Origin: an uncultured Pelagibacteraceae bacterium
GTDB lineage: Bacteria; Pseudomonadota; Alphaproteobacteria; Pelagibacterales; Pelagibacteraceae
Direction: 5' to 3'
Length of the DNA stretch: 64,000 nucleotides
NCBI GenBank assembly: GCA_902633335.1
Contig: CACPFY010000002.1
Location: 1 to 64,000 of the forward strand
In this document: positions 23,689 through 32,032 of the stretch, one piece after another
Layout: the number at the start of each line of letters is the position of its first letter
Position numbering within the stretch: the first letter of the stretch is position 1
The notes under the pieces: model-generated
What the model saw: only the letters and a program-made list of their open reading frames with translations
Databases searched by the model: none
Told to the model about the DNA's origin: nothing
Position numbers and translations under genes: made by a program

Positions 23689-24735
23689 TTAGTTTTTTAG
23701 AATTGTAAGATGACCCATTTTTCTTCCTTCTCTTGGTTCTTTTTTAAAATAGTCATGAAAAAATTCGTTCTTTTTAAAAGTTTTTTTTTTATAATTTTGA
23801 ATTTCAAAACCTAAAATATTGTACATTTCTGCATTAGAAATTTTTTCAATCGGCTTTGACTTTAAACTGCAGACAGCTCTTACATGATTTTCAAATTGAG
23901 AGATATTAAAAGCTTCAATAGTAAGATGGCCTGAATTATGGAAACGTGGAGCAAGTTCGTTTAACAATAGTTCATCGTTCTCAGTAACAAAGTATTCAAT
24001 AGTTAATACACCCACATATGAAAAATTTTCTGCAATTTTCTTTGCATTGTTAATGGACCTTTTAAATATTTTTTCACTTATATCAGCGGGTATTTTCGAT
24101 TTATATAAAATTTGATTTTTATGGACATTTTCAATCGGCTCATAAATTGTCATTGTCCCATCTCCATATCTGGCAATAATGACCGAAATTTCTTTTTTTA
24201 AGTCTACTTTTTTTTCAAGAATATAGTCATTTGAAAAAGACCAATCTTGTTTAACATCATTTAAGGAGTTTAAAACAAACTGACCTTTTCCATCATAGCC
24301 TAAAGTATTAGATTTAAGTATTCCGGGTAAAAGGTGTTGATTTTTCTTTATATCTTCTGCTGATTTAATAAAAACCCAGTCTGTAGTATTGATTCCTAGT
24401 TCATTTACAAAAGTCTTCTCAAGTTTTCTGTTTTGAGCAATTTTATTTATTTTAGGAGAAGGTAACACTTTTTTCTCTTTCTGAATAAGATTTAAAAAAT
24501 CTACTGGTATGTTTTCAAACTCATAAGTTACAACGTCAACTTTGCTTATAAACTCTTTCACTTTTGCATTATCATCATACTTGCTGTAAATAAATTCATC
24601 ACAAAAATTTTGTGCTGGTCCATCTTTATCATCTGAGAGTACAACGGTTTTTACTTTTAATTTTTTTGCTGCAGAGCACAAAAGTGATCCTAATTGACCT
24701 CCACCAATCACTCCTAAACAAATAGATTTAGACAT
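23689..24735 (-). CDS. purK: 5-(carboxyamino)imidazole ribonucleotide synthase
   Basis: A 348-residue ATP-grasp enzyme with N-terminal LGVIGGGQLGSLL, the ATP-binding block LKSNTLGYDGKGQ, YILEKKVDLKKEISVIIAR and NELAPRFHNSGH. It carboxylates AIR using ATP and bicarbonate in purine synthesis. Its ATG follows the purE stop directly, so purE and purK form one unit, as the pathway order predicts. Confidence 0.96.
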   Translation of the reverse strand: MSKSICLGVIGGGQLGSLLCSAAKKLKVKTVVLSDDKDGPAQNFCDEFIYSKYDDNAKVKEFISKVDVVTYEFENIPVDFLNLIQKEKKVLPSPKINKIAQNRKLEKTFVNELGINTTDWVFIKSAEDIKKNQHLLPGILKSNTLGYDGKGQFVLNSLNDVKQDWSFSNDYILEKKVDLKKEISVIIARYGDGTMTIYEPIENVHKNQILYKSKIPADISEKIFKRSINNAKKIAENFSYVGVLTIEYFVTENDELLLNELAPRFHNSGHLTIEAFNISQFENHVRAVCSLKSKPIEKISNAEMYNILGFEIQNYKKKTFKKNEFFHDYFKKEPREGRKMGHLTILKN

Positions 24736-25218
24736 TTACCTTGGTCTTTTTTTTACCGATTTAGTTTGTCTTGCTCTGTAATTTTCAAGTTTAATTCTCA
24801 CTTTTTTATCTTGCAGAGCAATAATTGAAATTGCTAAAAGCCCGGCATTGAGAGCTCCATTTATAGCAGTTGTGGCAACGGGAATCCCGTTTGGCATTTC
24901 TGCTACTGAAAACAAAGCAGAAATTCCATCTGTTTTTTTGTCTTTTATTGGAACACCTATTACCGGAATTTTAGTTAAAGACGCACACATTCCTGCTAGA
25001 TGGGCAGCTCGTCCTGCACCCGCGCAAATGACCGAATAATTTTTGTGCGCATTTTTTGCAAATTTAAAAAGTCTGTCGGGAGTTCTGTGAGCGCTTACTA
25101 TTAAAACATCATTTTTTACTTTAAACTTTTTTAAAATTAGCTCACATTTTTTCATGACTGGATAGTCGTTTCTACTACCCATAATTATTGCTACTTTATT
25201 TGGAGAATTTGCTTTCAC
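24736..25218 (-). CDS. purE: N5-carboxyaminoimidazole ribonucleotide mutase
   Basis: A 160-residue class I PurE with VAIIMGSRNDYPVM, VSAHRTPDR, CAGAGRAAHLAGM and GVPIKDK. It isomerises the PurK product to CAIR. Length and motifs are canonical. The basic C-terminal tail (RQTKSVKKRPR) is longer than necessary for the fold. Confidence 0.96.
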   Translation of the reverse strand: MKANSPNKVAIIMGSRNDYPVMKKCELILKKFKVKNDVLIVSAHRTPDRLFKFAKNAHKNYSVICAGAGRAAHLAGMCASLTKIPVIGVPIKDKKTDGISALFSVAEMPNGIPVATTAINGALNAGLLAISIIALQDKKVRIKLENYRARQTKSVKKRPR

Positions 25219-25268
25219 AGAACATTTTTAACAATTTTTAAGAAAAATACAATAGAGCATTTAAAAAA

Positions 25269-25658
25269 TTAAATTAATGACAGAAGTTGATCTGGTAACT
25301 TCGTAATTTTACCTTTTGAAGAAACTACAGCTAATTCAATTTTGGATGTAAAAATCAATTTATTGCCTTTTTCGATATTTTGTTCAAGAACTAGTCTAAC
25401 TGGGCTTTTTTCTACAATCTTTGAAACGACAATTAAATCATCCTCAAACTTAGCCGGTGCTATATATTTTGATGAAAGCGACTTTACCACAAAAATGACA
25501 TCAAATTTATCTTTCAGCTCAAGATGTTTAAGTTTTAATTTTTCGTAAATAAGTTCTGTTCTAGCCCTTTCAGTAAATTTAAAATAATTCGCATAAAACA
25601 CTACCCCCCCTGCGTCTGTGTCCTCGTAATATATTCTCACTTTATATTTATGATCCAT
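25269..25658 (-). CDS. ybgC: YbgC/FadM-type acyl-CoA thioesterase
   Basis: A 129-residue hotdog-fold protein with RIYYEDTDAGGVVFYANYFKF, the YbgC active-site segment with catalytic Asp. YbgC thioesterases hydrolyse short- or long-chain acyl-CoAs and associate with the Tol-Pal region in many proteobacteria, although no tol genes are here. It is upstream of purE on the same strand with a 50-base gap. Confidence 0.88.
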   Translation of the reverse strand: MDHKYKVRIYYEDTDAGGVVFYANYFKFTERARTELIYEKLKLKHLELKDKFDVIFVVKSLSSKYIAPAKFEDDLIVVSKIVEKSPVRLVLEQNIEKGNKLIFTSKIELAVVSSKGKITKLPDQLLSLI

Positions 25659-25769
25659 TTAATGAATATATGATCTTATTTGTACAACTTCAACTTGCTT
25701 AAATTTCTTTCTTATTTTGAACAATATTATGACAACCAATCTACCAAATCTAACTTTAAATAATTAATT

Positions 25770-25973
25770 ATGAAAATATTATCAATTGCAGCTTTACTTC
25801 TTATGTTGACAAACTGTGCCGGTGGTAACGTAGCAAAAATCAAATTAGGCAAAAAATGTACAGTTGCTGACTCAAAGCAAATTCAAGAGTCCTCACTTAT
25901 CTGGTTCGTGTCTAAAGAGGCACTTGATGACTTCGATAAAAGGATAAATAAAAAACATTGTTTAAATAGTTAA
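25770..25973 (+). CDS. Small lipoprotein of unknown function
   Basis: A 67-residue protein with a type II signal: MKILSIAALLLMLTNC, lipobox LTNC with the modified Cys at about residue 16. The mature part of about 50 residues has two further Cys (KKCTV and KKHCLN), which could pair in the periplasm. Function unknown. It is followed by the 26001-26031 inverted repeat and another small gene. Confidence 0.7.
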   Translation: MKILSIAALLLMLTNCAGGNVAKIKLGKKCTVADSKQIQESSLIWFVSKEALDDFDKRINKKHCLNS

Positions 25974-26000
25974 TTTATTTAAAAAAAAACAAAAATGTGC

Positions 26001-26031
26001 TAATAAGGGATAATGACATTATCCCTTATTA
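26001..26031 (+). promoter_or_regulatory. Perfect inverted repeat enclosing the RBS and start codon of the next gene
   Basis: A 15-base perfect inverted repeat is centred on A26016. As RNA it folds into a 12-base stem (TAATAAGGGATA, 26001-26012, with TATCCCTTATTA, 26020-26031) and a seven-base loop, ATGACAT, holding the start codon of the 56-residue gene. The Shine-Dalgarno (AAGGGA) is in the stem. It may control translation, be a protein operator, or terminate the lipoprotein message. Confidence 0.6.
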
Positions 26032-26183
26032 TTGCTTTAATAATCTTGTTCATATTATTAGTTATGGTGCCATTAATAATAAGTAGAAAAGCCGAAAACA
26101 ATTCAAAAAGTTTAAGTGAGTGGGATAAAATTAAGGAATATGGAAAAAAAATAAATGATAAAACTAGAAATAAAAAAAATTAA
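26013..26183 (+). CDS. Very small single-pass membrane protein
   Basis: A 56-residue ORF with an N-terminal membrane helix (MTLSLIIALIILFILLVMVP) and a charged, Lys-rich cytoplasmic tail (SEWDKIKEYGKK). The Shine-Dalgarno AAGGGA lies close before the ATG. Its TAA overlaps the ATG of the metallo-hydrolase gene (TAATG), indicating coupled translation. The start codon is in the loop of a strong hairpin. Function unknown. Confidence 0.6.
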   Translation: MTLSLIIALIILFILLVMVPLIISRKAENNSKSLSEWDKIKEYGKKINDKTRNKKN

Positions 26184-27232
26184 TGAAGTTGTGTTTCATA
26201 TGCTTTTTAGTTTTAAATATGTTAATTTCGGTTAATGTTATGGCCGAAAAACCATATCATCATCTAGAAAACGGAAACTTTAGAAATCCTGAAGGATCGC
26301 CCAAAAGGGATCCAAATGTAAAATGGTCTTATAAAATTTTCAATGATGAAAGAAAAAAAATAAAAATCAATTTTCCCGAGGATCATGTTGTTCCAAGAAG
26401 TAAGGTTCTTAAAGACCTTAATGATAATTTAAAAAATGATTATATTGCTTGGATAGGGCATGCTACATTTTTAATTAAACTTGGAAATACAACAATTATT
26501 ACTGACCCGTTATTTTCAAAAAATACAGGACCTTTAATTTTTGGTCCAAAAAGGTATGTCAAGCCAGCTATAAATATAAACGAGGTCCCCAAAACGGATA
26601 TTTTTTTACTAACACATAACCATTATGACCATCTAGATGTTAATGCTGTTAGGAACTTTCCGCACAAGGATGCAAAGGTAATTACTCCATTAAAATTATC
26701 AAAATATTTTAATCGTTACAAAGATGTTAATGAATTAGACTGGTACGAAAAAATTATAATCAATGAAGAATTACAAATTACACTTTTACCTGCTGTTCAT
26801 TGGTCGAAAAGAAGTTTATTTGATACTAACAAAACTTTATGGGGAAACTATCTAATTGAGTATAAAGATAAAAAAATTTTGTTTGCCTGTGATACTGGTG
26901 TAGGAGATATTTACAAAGAACTTGGAGACAAATATGGGCCAATAGATATTACTTTTATAAATATTGGTGCTTATAATTTTTTTCCTATAATGCCTGAAAA
27001 AGACAAATCAGTTTATCACACAAATCCAGAAGAGGCTTTAGGTTTAGCTAAAGATCTGCAAAGTAAAAAAGTTATAGGAATGCATTGGGGAACAGTAATT
27101 CTCTCATTGGAGCCGATCATGGAGCCGCCAGAAAGATTTAAAAAAAATGCAAAAAAATTTGGTTTTAAGGATAATGATGCAATAATTTTTAAAATAGGGC
27201 AAGTTACAAAATTATCTGAGATTTTAAATTAA
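26183..27232 (+). CDS. Secreted metallo-beta-lactamase-fold hydrolase (NAPE-PLD/RomA-like)
   Basis: A 349-residue protein with a signal peptide (about residues 1-21, cut near VMA) and a metallo-beta-lactamase core: LTHNHYDHLD (HxHxDH), LPAVHWS, FACDTGVG and GMHWGT. The sequence YIAWIGHATFLIKLG and the DPLFSKNTGP segment match the NAPE-hydrolysing phospholipase D/outer-membrane RomA group. The physiological substrate in bacteria is unknown; lipids or lactones are possible. It is coupled to the upstream small membrane protein and convergent with the Lys-rich gene. Confidence 0.8.
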   Translation: MKLCFICFLVLNMLISVNVMAEKPYHHLENGNFRNPEGSPKRDPNVKWSYKIFNDERKKIKINFPEDHVVPRSKVLKDLNDNLKNDYIAWIGHATFLIKLGNTTIITDPLFSKNTGPLIFGPKRYVKPAININEVPKTDIFLLTHNHYDHLDVNAVRNFPHKDAKVITPLKLSKYFNRYKDVNELDWYEKIIINEELQITLLPAVHWSKRSLFDTNKTLWGNYLIEYKDKKILFACDTGVGDIYKELGDKYGPIDITFINIGAYNFFPIMPEKDKSVYHTNPEEALGLAKDLQSKKVIGMHWGTVILSLEPIMEPPERFKKNAKKFGFKDNDAIIFKIGQVTKLSEILN

Positions 27233-28410
27233 TTTAATTTTTTTTTATATTCTCTGTCTATCATAGAGGTAAGAGAGTCGACAAGAGCATCTGAAAATTT
27301 AAATATCTCATTTGACTTGTATTCATTTGAAACATTTTTAACCGGGTTAGTTTTGTCTTCTACTACTATGTTAGAACTTGGATCATTGTCTTTTAAATAT
27401 ACTAGCATAATCCAGTTTTCATCGTGCTCCTCATCTAATTTAATAAATATTTCTGAAGTTTCGTATCTTCTATCAATTACTCTGAGTAATGACATCTTTT
27501 TTGGCAACCATCTTCTATTAAGTTGAAAAATACAAGAAGCCATACTTCTATAAAAGCTCTCTAGATTATTTTCTATTTTTTCTCTAGCGATATTAAATTG
27601 TCTCTCTTTTTCTAACAGATCCGATCTTGTGTCATCATCTGAAACTTCTATGCCTAGTTGTTCAATTCTTTCTCTTATTTTTTGATCTCTTATTGCTTGA
27701 TACTTTAATTTTATTTTTTCTATTCTTGCTTGAACTTCTTCATAATTTTCTCTTTCCTGGTTTAAAACAAACTTCTCTAAATTTTTAATTTCTAACGACT
27801 CTCTTTTTCTAAATTGTTCAATTTTCTTCTCAAGTTTGATTTTTTCGTAAAATAATCTTTGTTTTTCAGCTTGTTCTTTCCTTACCTGAGCTTGTTCTTC
27901 TCTTATAAATTTTCTTAATTCAATTTTTCTTTCTTTATTTAATTTAATTTCTTCTCGAACTTCTTCTTGTTTGAGTTTTAACTCCTCTTGTTTTAATAAT
28001 TTATTTTTTCTAATAATATCTTCTTTTTCCTTTTTCATTTTTTTTACTTCATCTAATTTTTTCTTTTCTCTTTCTTCTTCAACAACCTGTTTAAAAGCGT
28101 TTATTTTATCTGATATTCCCTGAAAAAAATTTTGAAGAGCTCTATCAATATTAAAGTTAAATTTTATATTAAATCTAAATCGATCTCCAAATCTTACAAT
28201 TTTTCTAAAAGTTTCCTTAGAGCTTCTGGTTTTTTTTTGAATTTTTTTTTTTATTTTAAATTTTTTTTTTCGTTTAAAAGTCTTTTTAATTTTTCGGGTT
28301 TTTTTTTTAAATGAACGTTTTAATCTACTCTTACGTTTAATTGGTTTTTTTATTTTTCTTCTAGTCTTCGACTTTCTCTTAATTTTTTTCTTTTTCTTTT
28401 TCTTTTTCAT
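27229..28410 (-). CDS. Large lysine/arginine-rich coiled-coil protein of unknown function
   Basis: A 393-residue protein in three parts. Residues 1-65 are mostly Lys/Arg (starting MKKKKKKKKIKRKSK). After a short hydrophobic/aromatic linker (RFRFNIKFNFNID), about 105-290 form a long, charged Glu/Lys coiled coil. About 295-393 are a compact mixed domain (FQLNRRWLPKKMSLLRV, ENWIMLVYLKDND). No membrane helix or known catalytic motif is seen. The basic head suggests binding to DNA, RNA or acidic surfaces; this is inference. I do not recognise the family. Coding is supported by the conserved-looking C-terminal domain; the start within the Lys run is uncertain. Confidence 0.7.
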   Translation of the reverse strand: MKKKKKKKKIKRKSKTRRKIKKPIKRKSRLKRSFKKKTRKIKKTFKRKKKFKIKKKIQKKTRSSKETFRKIVRFGDRFRFNIKFNFNIDRALQNFFQGISDKINAFKQVVEEEREKKKLDEVKKMKKEKEDIIRKNKLLKQEELKLKQEEVREEIKLNKERKIELRKFIREEQAQVRKEQAEKQRLFYEKIKLEKKIEQFRKRESLEIKNLEKFVLNQERENYEEVQARIEKIKLKYQAIRDQKIRERIEQLGIEVSDDDTRSDLLEKERQFNIAREKIENNLESFYRSMASCIFQLNRRWLPKKMSLLRVIDRRYETSEIFIKLDEEHDENWIMLVYLKDNDPSSNIVVEDKTNPVKNVSNEYKSNEIFKFSDALVDSLTSMIDREYKKKLN

Positions 28411-28436
28411 AGCTGATATTAATTAAATATCAGTTT

Positions 28437-29642
28437 TTAAGAATATATATAGTCTCTTGTAGGGTGTGCGGAGTCGAAGTTTTTCACAATTTGTAATTGA
28501 AATACCACTAGGTCTCTATATCTAAACGCTGCTGCGCAGCTGGCCAAATAAAAAGACCACATTTTCACAAATTTTTCATCAAACATGTCCTTTACTAAAT
28601 CCTTTTTAGCGATAAATCTCTCTAACCAGCTCAAGAGGGTTTTGTCGTAATGCCGTATCAATGTTTCAGTGTCCGAAACTATTAGTCCAGTTTTTTCTAT
28701 AGATTTTGTAATTTGACTTAAGGATGGACAGATTCCACCAGGAAAAATGTAGCGATTTATGAATTTATTGGGAGGAGTAGGCTTATCTACAACTCCGATG
28801 GTATGTAGTAAGAATGAACCATCTTTTTTAAGCAGTTTATTTATAGATTTAAAAAATTTATTGTAAAATTTTCTGCCAACATGCTCGAACATACCTACCG
28901 AATATATCTTGTCATATTCTCCGTTGATCTCACGGTAGTCAGCTAGCTCAAAAGAAACTTGATTGTCTAAACCAAGCTCTTTTGCTTTTTTTTTACAATA
29001 GTTAATTTGATTTTTGCTTAAAGATATTCCGGTTACTTCACATCCTTTTTGTTTTGCAAGTTCCAAAGCCATGCCTCCCCATCCGCAACCAACATCTAAA
29101 ACTTTTTCACCATTTTTTATATCAAGTTTTTTTATTATATGATCGATTTTATTCTGCTGGGCATCTTCCAAAGACTTAGTATCTTTTTTCCAATAACCGC
29201 AAGAATATTGTCTATGTTTTTTGTCAAGAAAGATGTCATATAATTTTTCACCTTTTTCACCTCCAATATCATAGTGATGTTCAACATTTTTTCTAGACTT
29301 CCCAGGTAAATTAAAATTTGAAACTAATCTTGCAATTTCAAATATTTTTTTTGAAAAATAACTCGCTGTAGTAATCTCTTCTCTTCCAAGATTTTTTACT
29401 AATGACATTAAGAACTGTTCAAGGGAGCCATTTATAATCTCGATTTCATTTCGCATGTAAGCCTCGGGAAATTCTATTTCGGGATCCAGCACTAGCTTCC
29501 ATTTAAGATTATCTTTGAATAATTTTAAAATTAAAGGTTTATCTTTTTTAGGATTACCAATAATATATTTTTGGCCAGATGGATCCTCTAGAATTATGCC
29601 ATCCTCTTTATAAATTTTATTAAGTACTTTTGCTAATATCAT
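28437..29642 (-). CDS. cfa: Cyclopropane-fatty-acyl-phospholipid synthase family methyltransferase
   Basis: A 401-residue protein. The N-terminal lipid-binding region is followed by HHYDIGG, QYSCGYW, the SAM site VLDVGCGWGGMALELA, GMFEHVG and IFPGG, in the order seen in Cfa. It transfers methylene from SAM to unsaturated acyl chains of membrane phospholipids. Length fits the family. It is downstream of the DapA-like gene by three bases, with no evident pathway link. Confidence 0.9.
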   Translation of the reverse strand: MILAKVLNKIYKEDGIILEDPSGQKYIIGNPKKDKPLILKLFKDNLKWKLVLDPEIEFPEAYMRNEIEIINGSLEQFLMSLVKNLGREEITTASYFSKKIFEIARLVSNFNLPGKSRKNVEHHYDIGGEKGEKLYDIFLDKKHRQYSCGYWKKDTKSLEDAQQNKIDHIIKKLDIKNGEKVLDVGCGWGGMALELAKQKGCEVTGISLSKNQINYCKKKAKELGLDNQVSFELADYREINGEYDKIYSVGMFEHVGRKFYNKFFKSINKLLKKDGSFLLHTIGVVDKPTPPNKFINRYIFPGGICPSLSQITKSIEKTGLIVSDTETLIRHYDKTLLSWLERFIAKKDLVKDMFDEKFVKMWSFYLASCAAAFRYRDLVVFQLQIVKNFDSAHPTRDYIYS

Positions 29643-29645
29643 ATT

Positions 29646-30530
29646 CTAAGCTGCAATATTTTTATTCAAATTAAATTTTAAACTTTCAAGTTTTTTTAAT
29701 AAATCTTTTTGATCATTTGAGTTTAATAATGTTAATGGAGGTAATAAATTTTTAAATTTTGAATTTTGAAGAGACATATAACTATGTAAACCAGAAATTA
29801 AATTATATTTATCAAAAGTATGTCTAACATTTATCAGCTTCTCATTTGACTTTTGAGTTTTATTTTTTTGAAAGTCATCAAAAACTTCTCTAGCTAATTT
29901 ATGTGTCACGTTAGCTATAGCAGATATACATCCTGAACACCCGATCTCTAGCCCTTTAAGTAATTTGGACTCATCTCCAGGGAACATTAGAAAGTCTTTT
30001 ATCTTAATTTTATCGTATAAATTATAAGTGGAATCTTTGCATCCTATTATATTTTTTGGGTAAGAAGATACTAATTTTTTTACAAAGTTTGGTTCGAACT
30101 TAAATCCACTTAGTTTTTCAAAATTATATAAAATAATTTTTACTTTAGGAATATTATTTATAATTTTTGTATAAAACTTAAATACCCCTTCTTCTGTGTT
30201 TCCCTTATAATAAGCAGGTGGCATTATAAGAAAAGTATTAAATTCATATTCCATAGAATATTTTATAAATTCTAAGTTATCATTTAGAGAGTTAAATCCG
30301 GTTCCTAAAAAAAAATTTTTTTTAAGTTTGCTTAAGGGAAGCTTTGAAACTAATTCTTTTTTTTCAGCCATGGAAATTAATTGGCTTTGCCCTGTGGAGC
30401 CAAAAAAGAATACACCATGTAATCCTTGATTAATTATATCTTCAGCATGGGCTATTGTCTCTTCAACATTTAAATTGCTGTTTTCGTCCAAAACGCTTAA
30501 CGTAGCAGCATATACCCCCATTTTAATCAT
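29646..30530 (-). CDS. DapA/NanA-family aldolase or lyase
   Basis: A 294-residue TIM-barrel protein of the dihydrodipicolinate synthase superfamily. GVFFFGSTGQSQLIS corresponds to the GTTGE loop, ILYNF holds the conserved Tyr and GCKDST the Schiff-base Lys; GCSGCISAIAN matches the late GxxGxIS segment. The substrate-specificity loop does not match DapA closely (GSTGQS instead of GTTGES). A keto-sugar-acid aldolase role is likely but unproven. There is a possible second start at the Met in MIKMG. Confidence 0.78.
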   Translation of the reverse strand: MIKMGVYAATLSVLDENSNLNVEETIAHAEDIINQGLHGVFFFGSTGQSQLISMAEKKELVSKLPLSKLKKNFFLGTGFNSLNDNLEFIKYSMEYEFNTFLIMPPAYYKGNTEEGVFKFYTKIINNIPKVKIILYNFEKLSGFKFEPNFVKKLVSSYPKNIIGCKDSTYNLYDKIKIKDFLMFPGDESKLLKGLEIGCSGCISAIANVTHKLAREVFDDFQKNKTQKSNEKLINVRHTFDKYNLISGLHSYMSLQNSKFKNLLPPLTLLNSNDQKDLLKKLESLKFNLNKNIAA

Positions 30531-30577
30531 AATCTTACCTAAATTATTATGTCTAAGTTATAATATAAAATTTCAAA

Positions 30578-31525
30578 ATGAAAGTTCTTGTTATACAAAC
30601 TAGGTACGGCATAGGTGATATGCTTATATTTCTACCCTACCTAAAGGCTATTTCCCAGAAAACTGGAGTTAAAGTGTCAATACTCGCTAAGGAAACCTCT
30701 AGAGCTAGTCAATTATTTAAAGATGAAAATTTTTTAGATGAAGTAATAAAATTAGATGGCACCAATGATAAAATTTTAGGTTTTTCAAAACTTGCAAAAG
30801 AAATTAAAAATAAAAATTTTGATAAAGTATTTATTTTTAATGGTTCAATTAGATACAGACTTTTAGCTTTTTTTTCAGGAATAAAAGAAATTTATCAGTA
30901 TCCCTTTTTTATTTCAAAAGATGTCATATTTCAAACTGCAAAAGTTTTTACTGAAAATTATGTTAATAAAATTTTATCAACTGAACCTAAATTAAATTTA
31001 AACCCCAAGTCTATTGAAGATGCAAAAAAAAAATATAATTTAACAAATAATGTCAAAAATGTTGTACTTGGAATTTCTGCTTCAGGACCAACAAAAAGGT
31101 GGGATATAGAAAATTTTATCAATCTAGCAATTAAATTAAATAAAATTCAAAATTGTAAATTTATTATTGCTGCTAGCAAAAAAGATCAAAAAATAATCGA
31201 TAAAATTAAAAATTCTGAGATAGGTAAAAATTGTTTTTCATTAGAAAATCTTTCAATTCAAGAAATACTTCCTATAATTAAAAATTGTGACCTTTATATT
31301 GGTAATGATACAGGTTTCATGCATATAAGCTCAGCTCTAGGGATAAAATCATTAGGTATATTTGTTGACTCACCTGCTTACTCCTACAGCGGGTACTCTG
31401 ACAATATCACAGCTATTGTACCAGTGGGTGAAACTCTTGAAAGCACAACTCACGACACTTTAGGTAAAGACAAAATTTCTTTTGAGGAAGTATTTGAAAA
31501 AACAAAAAAATATTTGATCAACTGA
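30578..31525 (+). CDS. Glycosyltransferase family 9 (heptosyltransferase-like)
   Basis: A 315-residue GT-B enzyme. N-terminal IQTRYGIGDMLIFLPYLKA and C-terminal GNDTGFMHISSALGIKSLGIF are the GT9 signatures. Family members add heptose or related sugars to the inner lipopolysaccharide core using ADP-sugar donors. It is divergent from the DapA-like gene and isolated from other lipopolysaccharide genes except kdsD/lptBC elsewhere in the window. Confidence 0.85.
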   Translation: MKVLVIQTRYGIGDMLIFLPYLKAISQKTGVKVSILAKETSRASQLFKDENFLDEVIKLDGTNDKILGFSKLAKEIKNKNFDKVFIFNGSIRYRLLAFFSGIKEIYQYPFFISKDVIFQTAKVFTENYVNKILSTEPKLNLNPKSIEDAKKKYNLTNNVKNVVLGISASGPTKRWDIENFINLAIKLNKIQNCKFIIAASKKDQKIIDKIKNSEIGKNCFSLENLSIQEILPIIKNCDLYIGNDTGFMHISSALGIKSLGIFVDSPAYSYSGYSDNITAIVPVGETLESTTHDTLGKDKISFEEVFEKTKKYLIN

Positions 31526-32018
31526 AGTCGGACTTGATAATTTTTTCTTTAGCCTCATTAACTAATTGGCTTAATCTTTCACTATTTACGTCTCGATTCA
31601 TATCGGGATGTATTTTTTTTTGTAATTTCGCAGCAGTTTTTAAAACATCCTCTTTTGAGCATCCTTTTTTTAAACCTAAAATTTTGTAGCTTTCTTCAGT
31701 AGATATACTTGTGGTTGCTTGTGAACTTTTATTACCAAATCTTCCTGAGCTCCTAAGAACTTGTATTAGTCTCCATAATTGAAATAGTTGTAAGGCCGTA
31801 AAACCTTTTACTTTTAAACCACTTAATAGAATTAATAAAAAGGGGAGTGAAAATATATATTTACCTCCAATTGCTAAAATTGCTGCCAAAAAGATAGATA
31901 TTACTATGGCTAATCTTTTTAAAAATTGGGCAATTTTTTTAGTGCTAGTTTTGGCAAACCAATTAAGAAATAAATAAACAATGACAAATATGATAATTCC
32001 AATTAAAAACCAGTTCAT
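31518..32018 (-). CDS. Membrane-anchored J-domain protein
   Basis: A 166-residue protein with two N-terminal hydrophobic helices (about residues 3-20 and 35-65) and a C-terminal J domain (about 110-165) containing YKILGLKKGCSKEDV and the HPD motif in KKIHPDMNRD. It resembles the Tim14/Pam18-like proteins of alphaproteobacteria. It would recruit DnaK at the membrane. It overlaps the GT9 gene by eight bases tail to tail. Confidence 0.85.
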   Translation of the reverse strand: MNWFLIGIIIFVIVYLFLNWFAKTSTKKIAQFLKRLAIVISIFLAAILAIGGKYIFSLPFLLILLSGLKVKGFTALQLFQLWRLIQVLRSSGRFGNKSSQATTSISTEESYKILGLKKGCSKEDVLKTAAKLQKKIHPDMNRDVNSERLSQLVNEAKEKIIKSDFS

Positions 32019-32032
32019 ATAATTATATTATA

